54,675 nt of DNA from Micromonospora marina (GCF_900091565.1 NZ_FMCV01000031.1:1-54675); one strand, 5' to 3'. Numbered from the stretch's first letter, positions 1 through 8,209 are shown. Numbers and translations: made by a program. Notes: generated by a model not told the origin, from the letters alone.

Positions 1-196
1 TGTACGAGCGGTAGCCGGCAACCACGGCGCAGACCGCCGCGGTCACCACGACCGGCAGCCTGTGCCGCACACCCCGCCGGGCTCGCGGGTCAGGCAGACC
101 GGCGAGTGCTGCGGGCAGCCCACCAGCGGTTTCGGCAACGGTCAGAGCCGGTGCGCAGGACAGAGAAGAGGTCAGCGATGATGGCAGTGCGGGCAT
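1..196 (-). pseudogene. ISAs1-family transposase, N-terminal part, cut by the window edge
   Basis: Reading the minus strand from the ATG at 194-196 gives 65 codons that run off the left edge. The stretch with ADP-like PDPRARRGVRHRLPV followed by VTAAVCAVVAGYRSY is the hallmark of the DDE_Tnp_1-associated N-terminal domain of ISAs1 transposases. The rest of the catalytic domain lies outside the window, so I cannot say whether the gene is intact. It sits at the left end of the accessory region, next to a second transposase remnant. The family call is from recalled motif similarity. Confidence 0.7.
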
Positions 197-325
197 GGCT
201 CACTTCGGATAGGTCATCGTGGCGTAGAGAACCTTGATGATCTTCTGAACCGGTCATGCCCGTCTTGCTGCCACCAACACCGGCGCTTCTACTTCGAACC
301 GCCCAAGCCGGACACCCTCACGACT

Positions 326-550
326 TTGCCGGGGCCCTGGACCACACCCGACCAGCCACCACCGGCCGATCCCGGACTGATCCCGCTCACCGTGCCCGAG
401 GTCGGACGACTCCTCGCCGACGCCCTGCACCACCCACCACCACCAGGACACGCCATCGACTGGCTCACCTGGCGACGCCGACACCAGGCCCGCGCCCGCT
501 GGCACCACCAACGCACCCGCCTCAACCGCGAATACGCCCTGCTCACCTAG
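326..550 (+). pseudogene. 3' remnant of an IS701/IS4-type transposase
   Basis: This frame ends with LIPLTVPEVGRLLADAL and then WLTWRRRHQARARWHHQR, the usual C-terminal tail of IS701/IS4-type actinomycete transposases. About the last 75 residues are present. The DDE catalytic core is missing: the frame upstream (about 260-325) encodes nothing recognisable and no plausible start precedes it. Its stop overlaps the 3' end of the next gene on the other strand by four bases. I read it as a decayed insertion sequence. The exact 5' break point is not visible to me. Confidence 0.6.
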
Positions 551-1209
551 CAAATGGCGGCTGCCGTACTGGCGTCCTTACGGTCCCCACTGCGGGCATA
601 CACGGAGATTCCCCTACCGCCATGTTCGCCCCACTTCTTGACCACATCTTTGATATCGCGGAGCGCTTTGGCGGAATGGTGAATTCCGTAAATAACAAGC
701 CATTGACTATTCTTGTATGCGGACCAATCAAGAACAGCCGTAGTTGGATCCATCTTCCGCCCACGCGAGTCCATGTACTCAACCTTCACGACATGCTCGT
801 CGGGGAGATCAGTATCTTTGCGATTCATGCCGGAGTCCCAGAAGGTTCGCCATTCCTGTTGCGGCACCAAGATCGGCAGCACCTTGAAGAGTCCCACATC
901 CTCGGTGCCGGCACCTTGCCCGGTACTCCTTTTCAGTGCCGGCTCGGCATAGATACGAACGTCACGCGCTGCCGTTGTCCCGAAATTCTTAATAACAAGA
1001 TCGATGAATTCCATGTCCGCCTGGCTATGCTCCATGTAGGCCACCACATATGGTTGGGCCTGCTCCTCACGGAGTCGTCGAGCCTCTCGCACCTGCCGTA
1101 AGGCGGCGATGCTTGCAACAAGCGCAATCAATGCTGTCGTCCAACCTGCGCCAGCGGCCCATGCGTCGGGATTGGTTTTGGAGAGCCAGCCCCACAGTTC
1201 GGCGATCAC
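547..1209 (-). CDS. Hypothetical membrane-anchored protein, low GC
   Basis: About 220 residues. The N-terminal part has one hydrophobic segment (roughly residues 16-35, with WTTALIALVASIAALRQV), followed by a basic helix and a globular domain rich in charged residues. I do not recognise the domain; similar single-span proteins of unknown function are scattered in actinomycete and phage genomes. The start is chosen at the GTG at 1207-1209 because GGAG (1215-1218) lies five bases upstream; an in-frame GTG at 1213-1215 overlaps that ribosome site. Base composition is clearly less GC-rich than the flanking chromosome, which suggests acquisition. It is convergent with the transposase remnant. The function is unknown. 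Confidence 0.6.
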   Translation of the reverse strand: MIAELWGWLSKTNPDAWAAGAGWTTALIALVASIAALRQVREARRLREEQAQPYVVAYMEHSQADMEFIDLVIKNFGTTAARDVRIYAEPALKRSTGQGAGTEDVGLFKVLPILVPQQEWRTFWDSGMNRKDTDLPDEHVVKVEYMDSRGRKMDPTTAVLDWSAYKNSQWLVIYGIHHSAKALRDIKDVVKKWGEHGGRGISVYARSGDRKDASTAAAIC

Positions 1210-1526
1210 AACCACTCCTACAATTTATCCCCAAGCGATACCATATTGTATGCGCTCAACGCTTCAGAAAATTGCGGCGACCCAACCTACCTGACAGGCG
1301 GACGCGAGCAGCCGGGCGACCCGCCGATGCCCAGAGGGTGTCGCCTACCGTCAAACTCCGGCAGCCTGACGACGACCTCAACCCGAATCCCGTCAACCCC
1401 TTGACCCCCAGGCAACCATTAGGATCTCTCCACCAGGGCCGCCCTTGGCCACACGCTGGCGCTCGCGTCCGGTGTCGTCCACGGAAGTCCAGCCCCGTGC
1501 ACCCCGATCGTCACCCAGTTAGTCAC
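1210..1526. other. Intergenic region with no recognisable gene
   Basis: About 315 bases between two minus-strand genes. The part next to the upstream gene (1210-1290) is AT-rich and probably contains that gene's promoter. No open frame here has convincing protein character, and I see no RNA gene or strong inverted repeat. Confidence 0.5.
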
Positions 1527-1835
1527 TCAGTCGCCGGCTTCGACGTCGGCTGGCCGCAGTCGCACCTGCCAGTTGTGAGCAGCATGGTTGACCACGACCA
1601 GATCGAGGTAGACGCCAACGGCTGGAAGCTCGCCGCCGCGTGGAAGCGTGGTTATCTCCAACAGCCCAAGCGCATCCGGCTGGCTGTCGATCTCGACGAA
1701 GACGCCGAACGGCATCGCCGCGAAGACTCGGGCGCGGACTCGTTCACCAACAGGCAATGCCGACTTGACCTCTGACCACGAGCGCCTTGCGCGCTCACCT
1801 CTGCCGTCCAGCAGGCTCCAGGCGTCGGGGCTCAT
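1527..1835 (-). CDS. Small S1-like OB-fold protein
   Basis: 102 residues. Residues about 28-95 read VGERVRARVFAAMPFGVFVEI, then LGLLEI and a closing strand WQVRLRP, the pattern of an S1/OB-fold RNA-binding domain (G-x-V-x-A-x-V ... GVFVEI). S1 domains bind RNA. Stand-alone copies like this occur in actinomycetes and are usually annotated as hypothetical; a role in RNA binding is inferred. The ATG at 1833-1835 has a GAGGA-type ribosome site about ten bases upstream. It lies alone in the accessory region with no evident partner. Confidence 0.65.
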   Translation of the reverse strand: MSPDAWSLLDGRGERARRSWSEVKSALPVGERVRARVFAAMPFGVFVEIDSQPDALGLLEITTLPRGGELPAVGVYLDLVVVNHAAHNWQVRLRPADVEAGD

Positions 1836-2045
1836 AGTTGCTCATCCTCGCACTGTCAGTTTGGGAATCGGGCTGACCTGTACCCTCAGTAACCCTTCCG
1901 CCCAGCAGACGAACACGCAGCGTCCGGTTTGCTGCTGCCAGAGTCCCGCTACGACCCGGTGTTGACCTCTACACCGGGCACGCATCGGGCACGCCCGCAA
2001 CCCTGGCAATCTGGTCCTGTCGTACGTACCGGCCATACTGCCCAC

Positions 2046-2255
2046 ATGGATATTTCCCTGCGAACCGAAGAGTCTCGGGGCGACACCCCGGCTCTGAACC
2101 GTACCCGGGGGCCGGGCACGGACGAGATCGGCATCATCATCGACAGCGCGCAGGTCAAGAGGGGCCCCTATCTGGGGAAGACGATCTCGACGGTCCTCCT
2201 CGAGAGCACCGGCGAGTGCCGCTTCTACCTGGACGACCGCTTGGAGAAGCTGTAG
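2046..2255 (+). CDS. Small hypothetical protein
   Basis: 69 residues from the ATG at 2046. The C-terminal half (EIGIIIDSAQ, then YLGKTISTVLLESTGECRFYLDDRLEKL in the protein, given here in two pieces) has the alternating hydrophobic pattern and mixed composition of a folded protein, unlike the arginine/proline-rich shadow frames around it. There is no clear ribosome-binding site, so translation may start differently. No family is recognised. It could be a cargo gene of the integrative element. Confidence 0.42.
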   Translation: MDISLRTEESRGDTPALNRTRGPGTDEIGIIIDSAQVKRGPYLGKTISTVLLESTGECRFYLDDRLEKL

Positions 2256-2948
2256 AGCTAGCTCCAGTACATTCGCCATCCCGTCTGCCGTCGACCCGCA
2301 CTCCTGTGGAGCGGGCCGCCGCCCGGCCCGCCACGTCAACCGGACCTTGACGCCCGTTCGGACGCTGGCGGGTCGGGCGGTGGTCTGCTCGGCTCGCCCG
2401 GGTCGACGGCGGGCGGGATGGCTCCCACCGCCACCACCCACGGACCGCGAGCCGCCGACGGAGCCCCGGCCATCCTGGAGCCGGAGCGCCCCCGCCGGAG
2501 GCGCAGTAACCGCAACCCCGCCACCGACCCGACAGCTGCCGACGCGGCCGGCGTGCGCTCCCCCACGCCGCGCGGTGCTCGCCGCGCGGCCCGGCCGGCT
2601 GCCGGCCCACCACCCCACCGGACAACGGCCTGTCGTCACTCGGCGGCCCACCGGGCTACCCGCCATCCGCGCCAGCCGCCGGGCGTGTTGCGTGATCGGA
2701 GTCGGAGCGCCAGCGGAGCGACGGGCACGCGCCCTGGCGGCGGCGCGTGCGGCCCGTCAAGGGCCGCCTTGATAGATGTACAGAAAGTTCTCCCAAACGG
2801 GCCGGCAACCGTGCCGGCAACCGTGCCCGCCTTCGCCTTACGCCCTCACGCGACGGCTTCCACATGATGCGCGACACGCCGCGCGCCCCGCCCGCTAAGC
2901 GGAGGAGGTCCGCGCTCCGCTTTCAGGCGCACCGATGCGAAGGAAGCA
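2256..2948. other. Intergenic, very GC-rich, no convincing gene
   Basis: About 690 bases. Several frames are open on both strands, but all give arginine/proline/alanine-rich products without any fold-like pattern, as expected from GC-rich non-coding DNA. A short direct repeat (CAACCGTGCC..., about 2807-2830) is present. I see no RNA gene. The region may contain element-borne non-coding DNA or decayed sequence. Confidence 0.5.
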
Positions 2949-3137
2949 CTATCGGGCCTTCGATGCGTCTTCTTCGTTCCAAATGGAAATGACGTGCCCG
3001 TCCCCGTACTCCTCGACCACGCCGATCCTCGCCTCATCGAGGGATCTGGCAAGAATGCGCAGGCGGATGCCCGGCTTGTCTTCGATCCAGATGAAGCCGA
3101 CGTACTCCCGTAGCGGTGGGGTCTTGTCGGCGTTCAC
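2949..3137 (-). CDS. Small hypothetical protein of the integrative element
   Basis: 62 residues from a GTG at 3135-3137, chosen because GGAG lies six bases upstream. An ATG twelve bases further up (3147-3149) has no ribosome site and overlaps that GGAG. The protein (YVGFIWIEDKPGIRLRI ... VVEEYGDGHVISIWNEEDA) looks like a compact alpha/beta domain and is AT-richer than its surroundings. I recall similar small proteins of unknown role near rep genes of actinomycete integrative elements, but cannot assign a function. It is transcribed away from rep. Confidence 0.5.
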   Translation of the reverse strand: MNADKTPPLREYVGFIWIEDKPGIRLRILARSLDEARIGVVEEYGDGHVISIWNEEDASKAR

Positions 3138-3699
3138 GGGGCGCTCCATTGGGTTACTTGATCGAGAAAGTGAGTCAGTGGCACCAGGGAATGATCTCCT
3201 GGCCAGACCTCTTACACATCCATTGTCGCCACGACCATCGGGATCACGGCGGGTTGACGTGTCGGTACCCGGTGCTACTCTGGCGCTCGTCGAGGACGCC
3301 AGCGCGGCCTTCCTGCCGGATCGCTGGACTTGACGTCGGAGATGCTGAGCGGCCTTTCTGCCGCTGATGCGGGCCACGTCCCGCCGGCTCTTGATCGCGC
3401 CGGCCACCATGCCGGCTCCCCGAATCCGCTGAGCGGCCCAGCACGGCCTTCCCTGCCGTCCACGATGGCCCGGATTCGCACACCTCACGGGTGGGGGCAG
3501 CCTGCGGCAACCCGCCGGATGCCGATATCCCAGGCTCCCCACCCGTGCCGGCCCTCAATTGCCAAGTCACGAGCGTGAAAGGACATGACCCATCGGCGGG
3601 CAGTGGCACGACCACACTTCCGCCCTCCGGCGTCAGCCGCCCTCTCGGCGGTGCCAGGAGACACGACGAACACCACCAGCGGACAGGCGTCCACGGCTG
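3138..3699. other. Intergenic region upstream of rep
   Basis: About 560 bases without a supported gene, between a small leftward gene and rep. Open frames here do not resemble proteins. It contains three related copies of a short motif (listed separately) and is the natural place for the rep promoter and possibly the element's replication origin; that role is inferred from position only. Confidence 0.45.
3305..3458 (+). repeat. Three direct copies of CGGCCTTYCTGCCG upstream of rep
   Basis: Copies at 3305-3318, 3350-3363 and 3444-3458; the last has one extra C. A second shared string, GCTGAGCGGCC, occurs at 3344 and 3428. Repeated motifs ahead of a replication initiator are often initiator- or repressor-binding sites, but here that is only an inference. 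Confidence 0.5.
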
Positions 3700-5298
3700 G
3701 TGGTGCCTCGTCTCCCGTCCCTGCCACCCCCGCACGAGGAGACAGCCATCTTCACCACCTACCGCCCCGGCCTCGCCGCCGGTCGTGACGCCCAGGTCCT
3801 GCACCGCGCCGCCACACCGGAGTTCTCCGGCTGGCTGGAGCACACCCGCCCCGCCGGCGGCTGCTCCCGCCCGATCCGCCTCACCGGCACCATCACCGCC
3901 GTCGACCGCGACACTGGCCGAGTTCTGAGCGAGCAGCACACCGACGAGCTACCCGACCGCACGCTGTACAAGGCGTGCGGCAACCGCCGCGAATCGGTGT
4001 GCCCGGACTGCGCCTGGGTCTACCAGGGCGACGCCTACCAAGTCGTCTGTCGCGGCCTGACCGGCGGCAAGGGCGTCCCCGCCTCGGTCGGCCGGCACCC
4101 GGTCGTCTTCGCCACCTTCACCGCCCCGTCCTTCGGACCGGTCCACCACCGCCACGTTCCTCGCCACACCTGCCGCCACCGGCAGCGCTGCGACTGCCGC
4201 CCCGCCCCCTGCCGCGCCCGCAGCAACGCCGGAACCTGCCCGCACGGGCAGCCCACGGCGTGCTTCGCCCGCCACGACGCCGACGATCCGCGGCTGGGCC
4301 AGCCGTTATGCCTCGACTGCTACGACCACGCCCACCAGGTCGTCTGGAACTACTTCTCCGGCGAGCTGTGGCGGCGCACCAAGCAGGCCGCTGATCGCCA
4401 CGTCGCCGCAACGTGCCGTCGACGCGGCATCCGGAAGGTCGGCATCCTCACCGCCTCCGGCAAGGTTCGCTGGGTGCCGCCCGTGCGGGTGTCGCACGGC
4501 AAGGTCGCGGAGATGCAGCGCCGCGCAGCGGTGCATTTCCACGTCCTGCTGCGCCTCGACGGCGTCGACCCCGACGACCCGGACGCCCTCGTACCGCCGC
4601 CGGACGGCATCACCGTCGACGACCTGGAAGACGCGATCCGCGCCGCCGCCCGGCAGATCACCGTCACCACACCCGCGCACCCCGACCAGCCCGACGGCTG
4701 GCTGATCGCCTGGGGCGAGCAGGTCGACGTCAAACGCATCAACACCGTTGGCGGCGAACTGACCGATGCCAAGGTGGCCGCCTACCTCGCCAAGTACGCC
4801 ACCAAGGCCACCGAAGCCACCGGCCACAGCTCCACCCGACTCACCCCCGCCACCGTCGACGACTACGCCGACCCCGGAGGCGACCACGTCGCCCGCCTCA
4901 TCGACGCCTGCTGGCACCTCGGCCGCCCCACCCACACCGACACAACCGGTGGCGCCGCAACCGCCGACGACCGTCAAGACAGCCTTGACACCAAACCCAA
5001 CATCTACGCCGGGCTGCGCCGCTGGGCGCACATGCTCGGCTTCGGCGGCCACTTCCTCACCAAGGCCCGCCGATACTCCGTCACCTTCGGCCAACTCCGC
5101 GCCACCCGCACCACCTACCGCCGCGAAGAGGACGACGAACCCGCCGACACCATCAGCGTCGGCACCCTCACCTACCTCGGCTCCGGCTGGCTCACCGAAG
5201 GCGACGCCCTACTCGCCAACACCGCCGCCCGACAGCGCCGCGAGAGCAGACGCATCGGCCGAGAAGAACTCGCCCACGAAACTTGGGTGGCCGCATGA
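3700..5298 (+). CDS. RepSA-like rolling-circle replication initiator of an AICE
   Basis: 532 residues, matching the RepSA initiators of pSAM2-type actinomycete integrative elements along the whole length. Seen: a cysteine-rich N-terminal part (KACGNRRESVCPDC; paired Cys/His in CRHRQRCDC), an HFH motif at residues 279-281 typical of metal-binding motif II of rolling-circle initiators, and the catalytic-tyrosine motif AYLAKYATKATE with Tyr362 and Tyr366. The C-terminus has the family string RRWAHMLGFGGHFLTKSRRYS-like (KARRYS here). It would nick the element's origin to start replication after excision. The start is uncertain: GTG 3700 lacks a ribosome site, while a strong GAGGAG (3736-3741) precedes an ATC codon at 3748. 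Its stop overlaps the xis start. Confidence 0.9.
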   Translation: MVPRLPSLPPPHEETAIFTTYRPGLAAGRDAQVLHRAATPEFSGWLEHTRPAGGCSRPIRLTGTITAVDRDTGRVLSEQHTDELPDRTLYKACGNRRESVCPDCAWVYQGDAYQVVCRGLTGGKGVPASVGRHPVVFATFTAPSFGPVHHRHVPRHTCRHRQRCDCRPAPCRARSNAGTCPHGQPTACFARHDADDPRLGQPLCLDCYDHAHQVVWNYFSGELWRRTKQAADRHVAATCRRRGIRKVGILTASGKVRWVPPVRVSHGKVAEMQRRAAVHFHVLLRLDGVDPDDPDALVPPPDGITVDDLEDAIRAAARQITVTTPAHPDQPDGWLIAWGEQVDVKRINTVGGELTDAKVAAYLAKYATKATEATGHSSTRLTPATVDDYADPGGDHVARLIDACWHLGRPTHTDTTGGAATADDRQDSLDTKPNIYAGLRRWAHMLGFGGHFLTKARRYSVTFGQLRATRTTYRREEDDEPADTISVGTLTYLGSGWLTEGDALLANTAARQRRESRRIGREELAHETWVAA

Positions 5299-5492
5299 GC
5301 CGAGACCTGACCCCGCGCTGGTACTCCCCCGCTGAGGTCGCCGTGCTGCTCGGCTTCGGCATCTCCAAGGTCAAGATGAAGATCGCCACCGGCGAGCTGC
5401 GCTCCATCAAGGACGGCAAGTACCGCCGCATCCTCCCCGAATGGGTCGACGACTACATCCGCGAACAGGTCGAACGTCAGGAGGCCGCCTGA
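5295..5492 (+). CDS. xis: Excisionase (Xis), HTH_17 type
   Basis: 65 residues. The pattern WYSPAEVAVLLGFGISKVKMKIATGELRSI is the MerR-like helix-turn-helix of AICE and phage excisionases, followed by a wing (DGKYRRILPEWVDDYI). It would bend DNA at the attachment site and steer the integrase to excision. The start ATG at 5295 overlaps the rep stop as ATGA, and its stop overlaps the integrase start as TGATG, so rep, xis and int are translationally coupled. This order is standard for pSAM2-like elements. Confidence 0.88.
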   Translation: MSRDLTPRWYSPAEVAVLLGFGISKVKMKIATGELRSIKDGKYRRILPEWVDDYIREQVERQEAA

Positions 5493-6712
5493 TGCCCGGA
5501 CGCACCCGAGCCAACGGCGAAGGCTCGATCTTCCCGTACCGGAACGGCTTCGCCGCGTACGTATGGGTCACCAAGCCCGACGGGCGGCGCACCCGCAAGT
5601 ACGTCTACGGCAAGACCCGCGAGGCCGTCCACGACAAGTGGATCAAGCTGCACCAGCAGGCGAAGCAAGGTCCGGTGGCGACCAGCGTCCCCACGGTCGG
5701 CAGCTTCCTCACGTACTGGCTGGCCGAGATCATCCAGCCGAACCGGGCACCCCTGACCTACGCCACCTACGAGACGTTCGTCCGCCTCTACATCGCCCCC
5801 GGCCTCGGGGCGAAGCGGCTCGACCGGCTCCAGTCCCGCGACGTGCAGACGTGGATCAACCAGGTGGCCCGGACCTGCCAGTGCTGCGCCCAGGGCAAGG
5901 ACGCCGCCCGCCCCAAGCACAAGCGGCGCTGCTGCGCGGTCGGCCGCTGCTGCCAGGCAGTCCCGTCGACGCGGACGGTCAGCGACATCCGGGCCGCGCT
6001 GCGGGCCGCCCTCACCCACGCCCAGGCCGAAGACCTCATCGCCAAGAACCCCGCCGTCGCGGTCACCCTCGCCACGGTCCGCCGTCGGCGGGGTAGGTCC
6101 TGGTCGAGCGACGAGGCACGGAAGTTCCTGGAGTCCGCGAGAGCCGACGACGATCCGCTCTACGCCGCCTACGCCCTGGTACTCGTCACCGGTCTCCGCA
6201 AGGGCGAAGCGCTGGGACTCACATGGGAGGACGTCGACCTCGACGCCGGGGAACTGACCATCGGCCGCCAGCTCCAACGCGTACGCGGGCAGCTCCTGCA
6301 CCGCGACACCAAGACCCAGGCGTCCGACGCCACCCTCCCCCTGCCCGACATCTGCCTGACCGCCCTCAAGCTCAGACAGCAACAACGCGACGAGGCAGAA
6401 GCAGCCGCCGGCAAGGCGTGGCACGAAACCGGACTCGTCTTCACCACCCGCTTCGGCACGCCCATCGAGCCCCGCAACTTCCAACGCTCCTGGCAGACGC
6501 GATGCGACAAGGCGAACGTCAAGCCGATCACCGTCCACGACGCCAGGCGAACCTGCGCCACCCTCCTGGCCGACCTCGACGTCCACCCTAGAGTCGCCAT
6601 GCAGGTGCTCAGGCACGCCCGCTTCTCGGTGACGATGGAGATCTACACGCAGGTCACATCGACAAAGACGAGAGAAGCACTCAAGCGCCTCGGCGAATCA
6701 CTGAGCCGCTGA
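5492..6712 (+). CDS. int: Tyrosine site-specific integrase
   Basis: 406 residues from the ATG at 5492, which follows AGGAGG closely and overlaps the xis stop. The N-terminal arm-binding domain carries GSIFPYRNGFAAYVW; a core-binding domain covers about residues 60-170. The catalytic domain has the full tyrosine-recombinase set: Arg236 (TGLRKGEALGL), Lys274, His349-x-x-Arg352, His375 (LRHARFS) and nucleophile Tyr385 (EIYTQV). Residues 129-155 contain a cluster of seven cysteines, a zinc-finger-like insertion common in actinomycete AICE integrases. It recombines the element's attP with the 3' end of a tRNA gene; the tRNA-Val next door is the evident target. Confidence 0.93.
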   Translation: MPGRTRANGEGSIFPYRNGFAAYVWVTKPDGRRTRKYVYGKTREAVHDKWIKLHQQAKQGPVATSVPTVGSFLTYWLAEIIQPNRAPLTYATYETFVRLYIAPGLGAKRLDRLQSRDVQTWINQVARTCQCCAQGKDAARPKHKRRCCAVGRCCQAVPSTRTVSDIRAALRAALTHAQAEDLIAKNPAVAVTLATVRRRRGRSWSSDEARKFLESARADDDPLYAAYALVLVTGLRKGEALGLTWEDVDLDAGELTIGRQLQRVRGQLLHRDTKTQASDATLPLPDICLTALKLRQQQRDEAEAAAGKAWHETGLVFTTRFGTPIEPRNFQRSWQTRCDKANVKPITVHDARRTCATLLADLDVHPRVAMQVLRHARFSVTMEIYTQVTSTKTREALKRLGESLSR

Positions 6713-6718
6713 CGAGAA

Positions 6719-6740
6719 CTGCTGTACAAAGCTGCTGTAC
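6719..6740 (+). repeat. Direct repeat CTGCTGTAC just after int
   Basis: CTGCTGTAC occurs at 6719-6727 and 6732-6740, between the integrase stop and the tRNA. Its position suggests an arm-type integrase or excisionase site beside the attachment core; this is inference. Confidence 0.4.
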
Positions 6741-6748
6741 GCAAGCAG

Positions 6749-6782
6749 AAAGGCCACCTCCCGAAGCCGGGAAGTGGCCTTT
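6749..6782. terminator. Strong bidirectional terminator hairpin
   Basis: AAAGGCCACCTCCCG (6749-6763) pairs with CGGGAAGTGGCCTTT (6768-6782) around a four-base loop, with one mismatch and a T or A run at each end. It can terminate int on the plus strand and the tRNA-Val transcript on the minus strand. Confidence 0.8.
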
Positions 6783-6790
6783 GACCTGCG

Positions 6791-6862
6791 TGGGCGATAC
6801 TGGGATCGAACCAGTGACCTCTTCGGTGTGAACGAAGCGCTCTCCCGCTGAGCTAATCGCCC
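6791..6862 (-). tRNA. tRNA-Val (anticodon CAC)
   Basis: The minus strand folds into a complete cloverleaf: acceptor stem GGGCGAT/ATCGCCC, D-arm GCTC/GAGC, anticodon stem CTTCG/CGAAG with loop TTCACAC (anticodon CAC), and T-arm ACTGG-TTCGATC-CCAGT, plus discriminator A at 6791. CCA is not encoded. Its 3' end faces the integrase, as expected for the attachment site of an integrative element that restores the tRNA gene. No second copy of the 3' tRNA sequence is seen to the left within this window. Confidence 0.95.
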
Positions 6863-6912
6863 TCAGCGCGCATGACTCTACCCGATCACCGGCCCGGACC
6901 AAAAACCGGGCC

Positions 6913-7452
6913 TCAGTGCGTCGCGAGGTAGTGCAGCGCCTGCGCCACCACGTCGATGCCGAGGCTGTACTTGAGCGAGAGCCACACCACCACCGACACG
7001 AACACGAGCCCGACCGCGCCCAGCACGAGCCGCACGCCCAGCGACTGCCTGGTCACCCAGCGCGTCCAGGAGTTGACGTGCCGGCGGGTGAACGCGAGCA
7101 GCCGACGCGCCCAGTGGAACTCGACCGCCCAGACGCCGAGACCGGCGATGACCAGCAGCCAGCCGGGCCCGGGCAGCGGGATCAACGCGATGCCGACGGT
7201 GACGACGATGGCGCCGAGGATGCCGATAAAGATCTTCAGGGCAACGCGGCCGGTGGGGTTGGCGCGGATGAGGTCGAGCGTGGTGTGCAGGCGTCCGCGC
7301 CAGCCCCGTCGCCGCCGGCGCCGCTCCATGAGAGCGCCTTGCGACCGCCCTTCCACCGGCACCTCGTACCCCCGACTTTCGGCTGCTCGGGCCGCACCTT
7401 TCGGCGATTCGGCCGTGGTCCGCGACGTCACCGAGGGTCCCCTCGTGACCAT
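6913..7452 (-). CDS. PGPGW-motif membrane protein (TIGR02611 family)
   Basis: About 179 residues. The central motif LIPLPGPGWLLVIAGL defines the actinobacterial transmembrane PGPGW family. It is flanked by a hydrophobic segment (IFIGILGAIVVTVGIALI), and a C-terminal segment (LVLGAVGLVFVSVVVWLSL) gives three or four membrane spans; the N-terminal 45 residues are polar and poorly conserved. The ATG at 7450-7452 has AGGGG five bases upstream; a GTG two codons earlier is an alternative. The function of the family is unknown. It is the first chromosomal gene beyond the tRNA and stands alone. Confidence 0.8.
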   Translation of the reverse strand: MVTRGPSVTSRTTAESPKGAARAAESRGYEVPVEGRSQGALMERRRRRRGWRGRLHTTLDLIRANPTGRVALKIFIGILGAIVVTVGIALIPLPGPGWLLVIAGLGVWAVEFHWARRLLAFTRRHVNSWTRWVTRQSLGVRLVLGAVGLVFVSVVVWLSLKYSLGIDVVAQALHYLATH

Positions 7453-7726
7453 TTCCACCCCTAGTGTCGCCCAGGACCGTCACCCCTGCTGACGACTGGA
7501 CGTTACCGGAGTAAGTCGACGACTGAACCACCCGTTGCCGGGCGGGACGACGGAGTGGGCGGAACCCGAAATTCTATGCGGGGCCGAGCGGTCCCGGGGG
7601 CTTTCGGAACCCCTTCCCACCACTGGGTGAAGTCAGCGTATGGCGGAGCGTAGCCAGGAGCAGCACCTGAGTATGGGAAAAGCGGGACACGCGCGTTCCG
7701 CACGCGGTGCCGGGGGGAGAACGTCC

Positions 7727-8158
7727 ATGAGTGTCATCCGACCGACGACCGTAGAGGTCGAGACGTCGCTAAGGCTCGTCGCGCCTGACGCCACCGCCTT
7801 GCCGGTGCGTGCCAGTCTGCGTTACGACCCTGCTGACCCGTATGCGGTCCATGTCCTGTTCCATGCCGAGTCCGCCGGCGGCGAGGCGGTGAGCTGGTCG
7901 TTCGCTCGCGAACTGCTGGTCACCGGGCTCGACGAGCCGGCCGGCATCGGTGATGTGCGGGTCTGGCCGTGGGCCACCCCGCGCGGCGACTTCGTCGCGC
8001 TGGCGCTGTCGTCGCCGGACGGCAACGCCCTGTTCGAGGTTCCGCGCAGCGTGCTGGTGCGCTTCCTGCGCCGGACCTACGTCGTCGTTCCGCGCGGTCG
8101 CGAGGCCGAGCACCTGGACGTCGACACCGCGGTGAACCGGCTGCTGGCCGGTCGCTGA
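7727..8158 (+). CDS. ssgB: SsgB-type SALP sporulation/cell-division protein
   Basis: 143 residues. SsgA-like protein signatures are present throughout: LPVRASLRYDPADPYAVHVLFH, WSFARELL, GIGDVRVWP, and the C-terminal FLRRTYVVVPRGREAEHLDVDT. SALPs occur only in sporulating actinomycetes; SsgB recruits FtsZ to sporulation septa with SsgA. The length and internal sequence fit the SsgB branch best, though I assign the paralogue from memory. The ATG at 7727 follows GGGGGGAG, and the longer upstream frame is not needed. A strong hairpin lies just downstream. Confidence 0.82.
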   Translation: MSVIRPTTVEVETSLRLVAPDATALPVRASLRYDPADPYAVHVLFHAESAGGEAVSWSFARELLVTGLDEPAGIGDVRVWPWATPRGDFVALALSSPDGNALFEVPRSVLVRFLRRTYVVVPRGREAEHLDVDTAVNRLLAGR

Positions 8159-8168
8159 CAAGGCGGCA

Positions 8169-8209
8169 CCCGGGGCCGCGCGGATCTGCCGAGTCCGCGC
8201 GGCCCCGGG
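8169..8209. terminator. 16-bp perfect hairpin between convergent genes
   Basis: CCCGGGGCCGCGCGGA (8169-8184) and its exact complement (8194-8209) enclose a nine-base loop. There is no T run, as is usual for high-GC actinobacteria. It lies between the ssgB stop and the convergent SDR stop and can serve both. Confidence 0.7.

Noticed and set aside
2155..2867. Overlapping open frames on both strands
   Set aside because: All are arginine/proline/alanine-rich with no fold pattern; typical of GC-rich non-coding DNA.
1..6790. Second attachment site for the integrative element
   Set aside because: I looked for a copy of the 3' part of tRNA-Val (GGGCGATACTGGGATCGAAC) and found none; the left end is probably outside.
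6681..6902. Small open frame across the tRNA
   Set aside because: Antisense to the int end and overlapping the tRNA-Val gene; the RNA gene explains the sequence.
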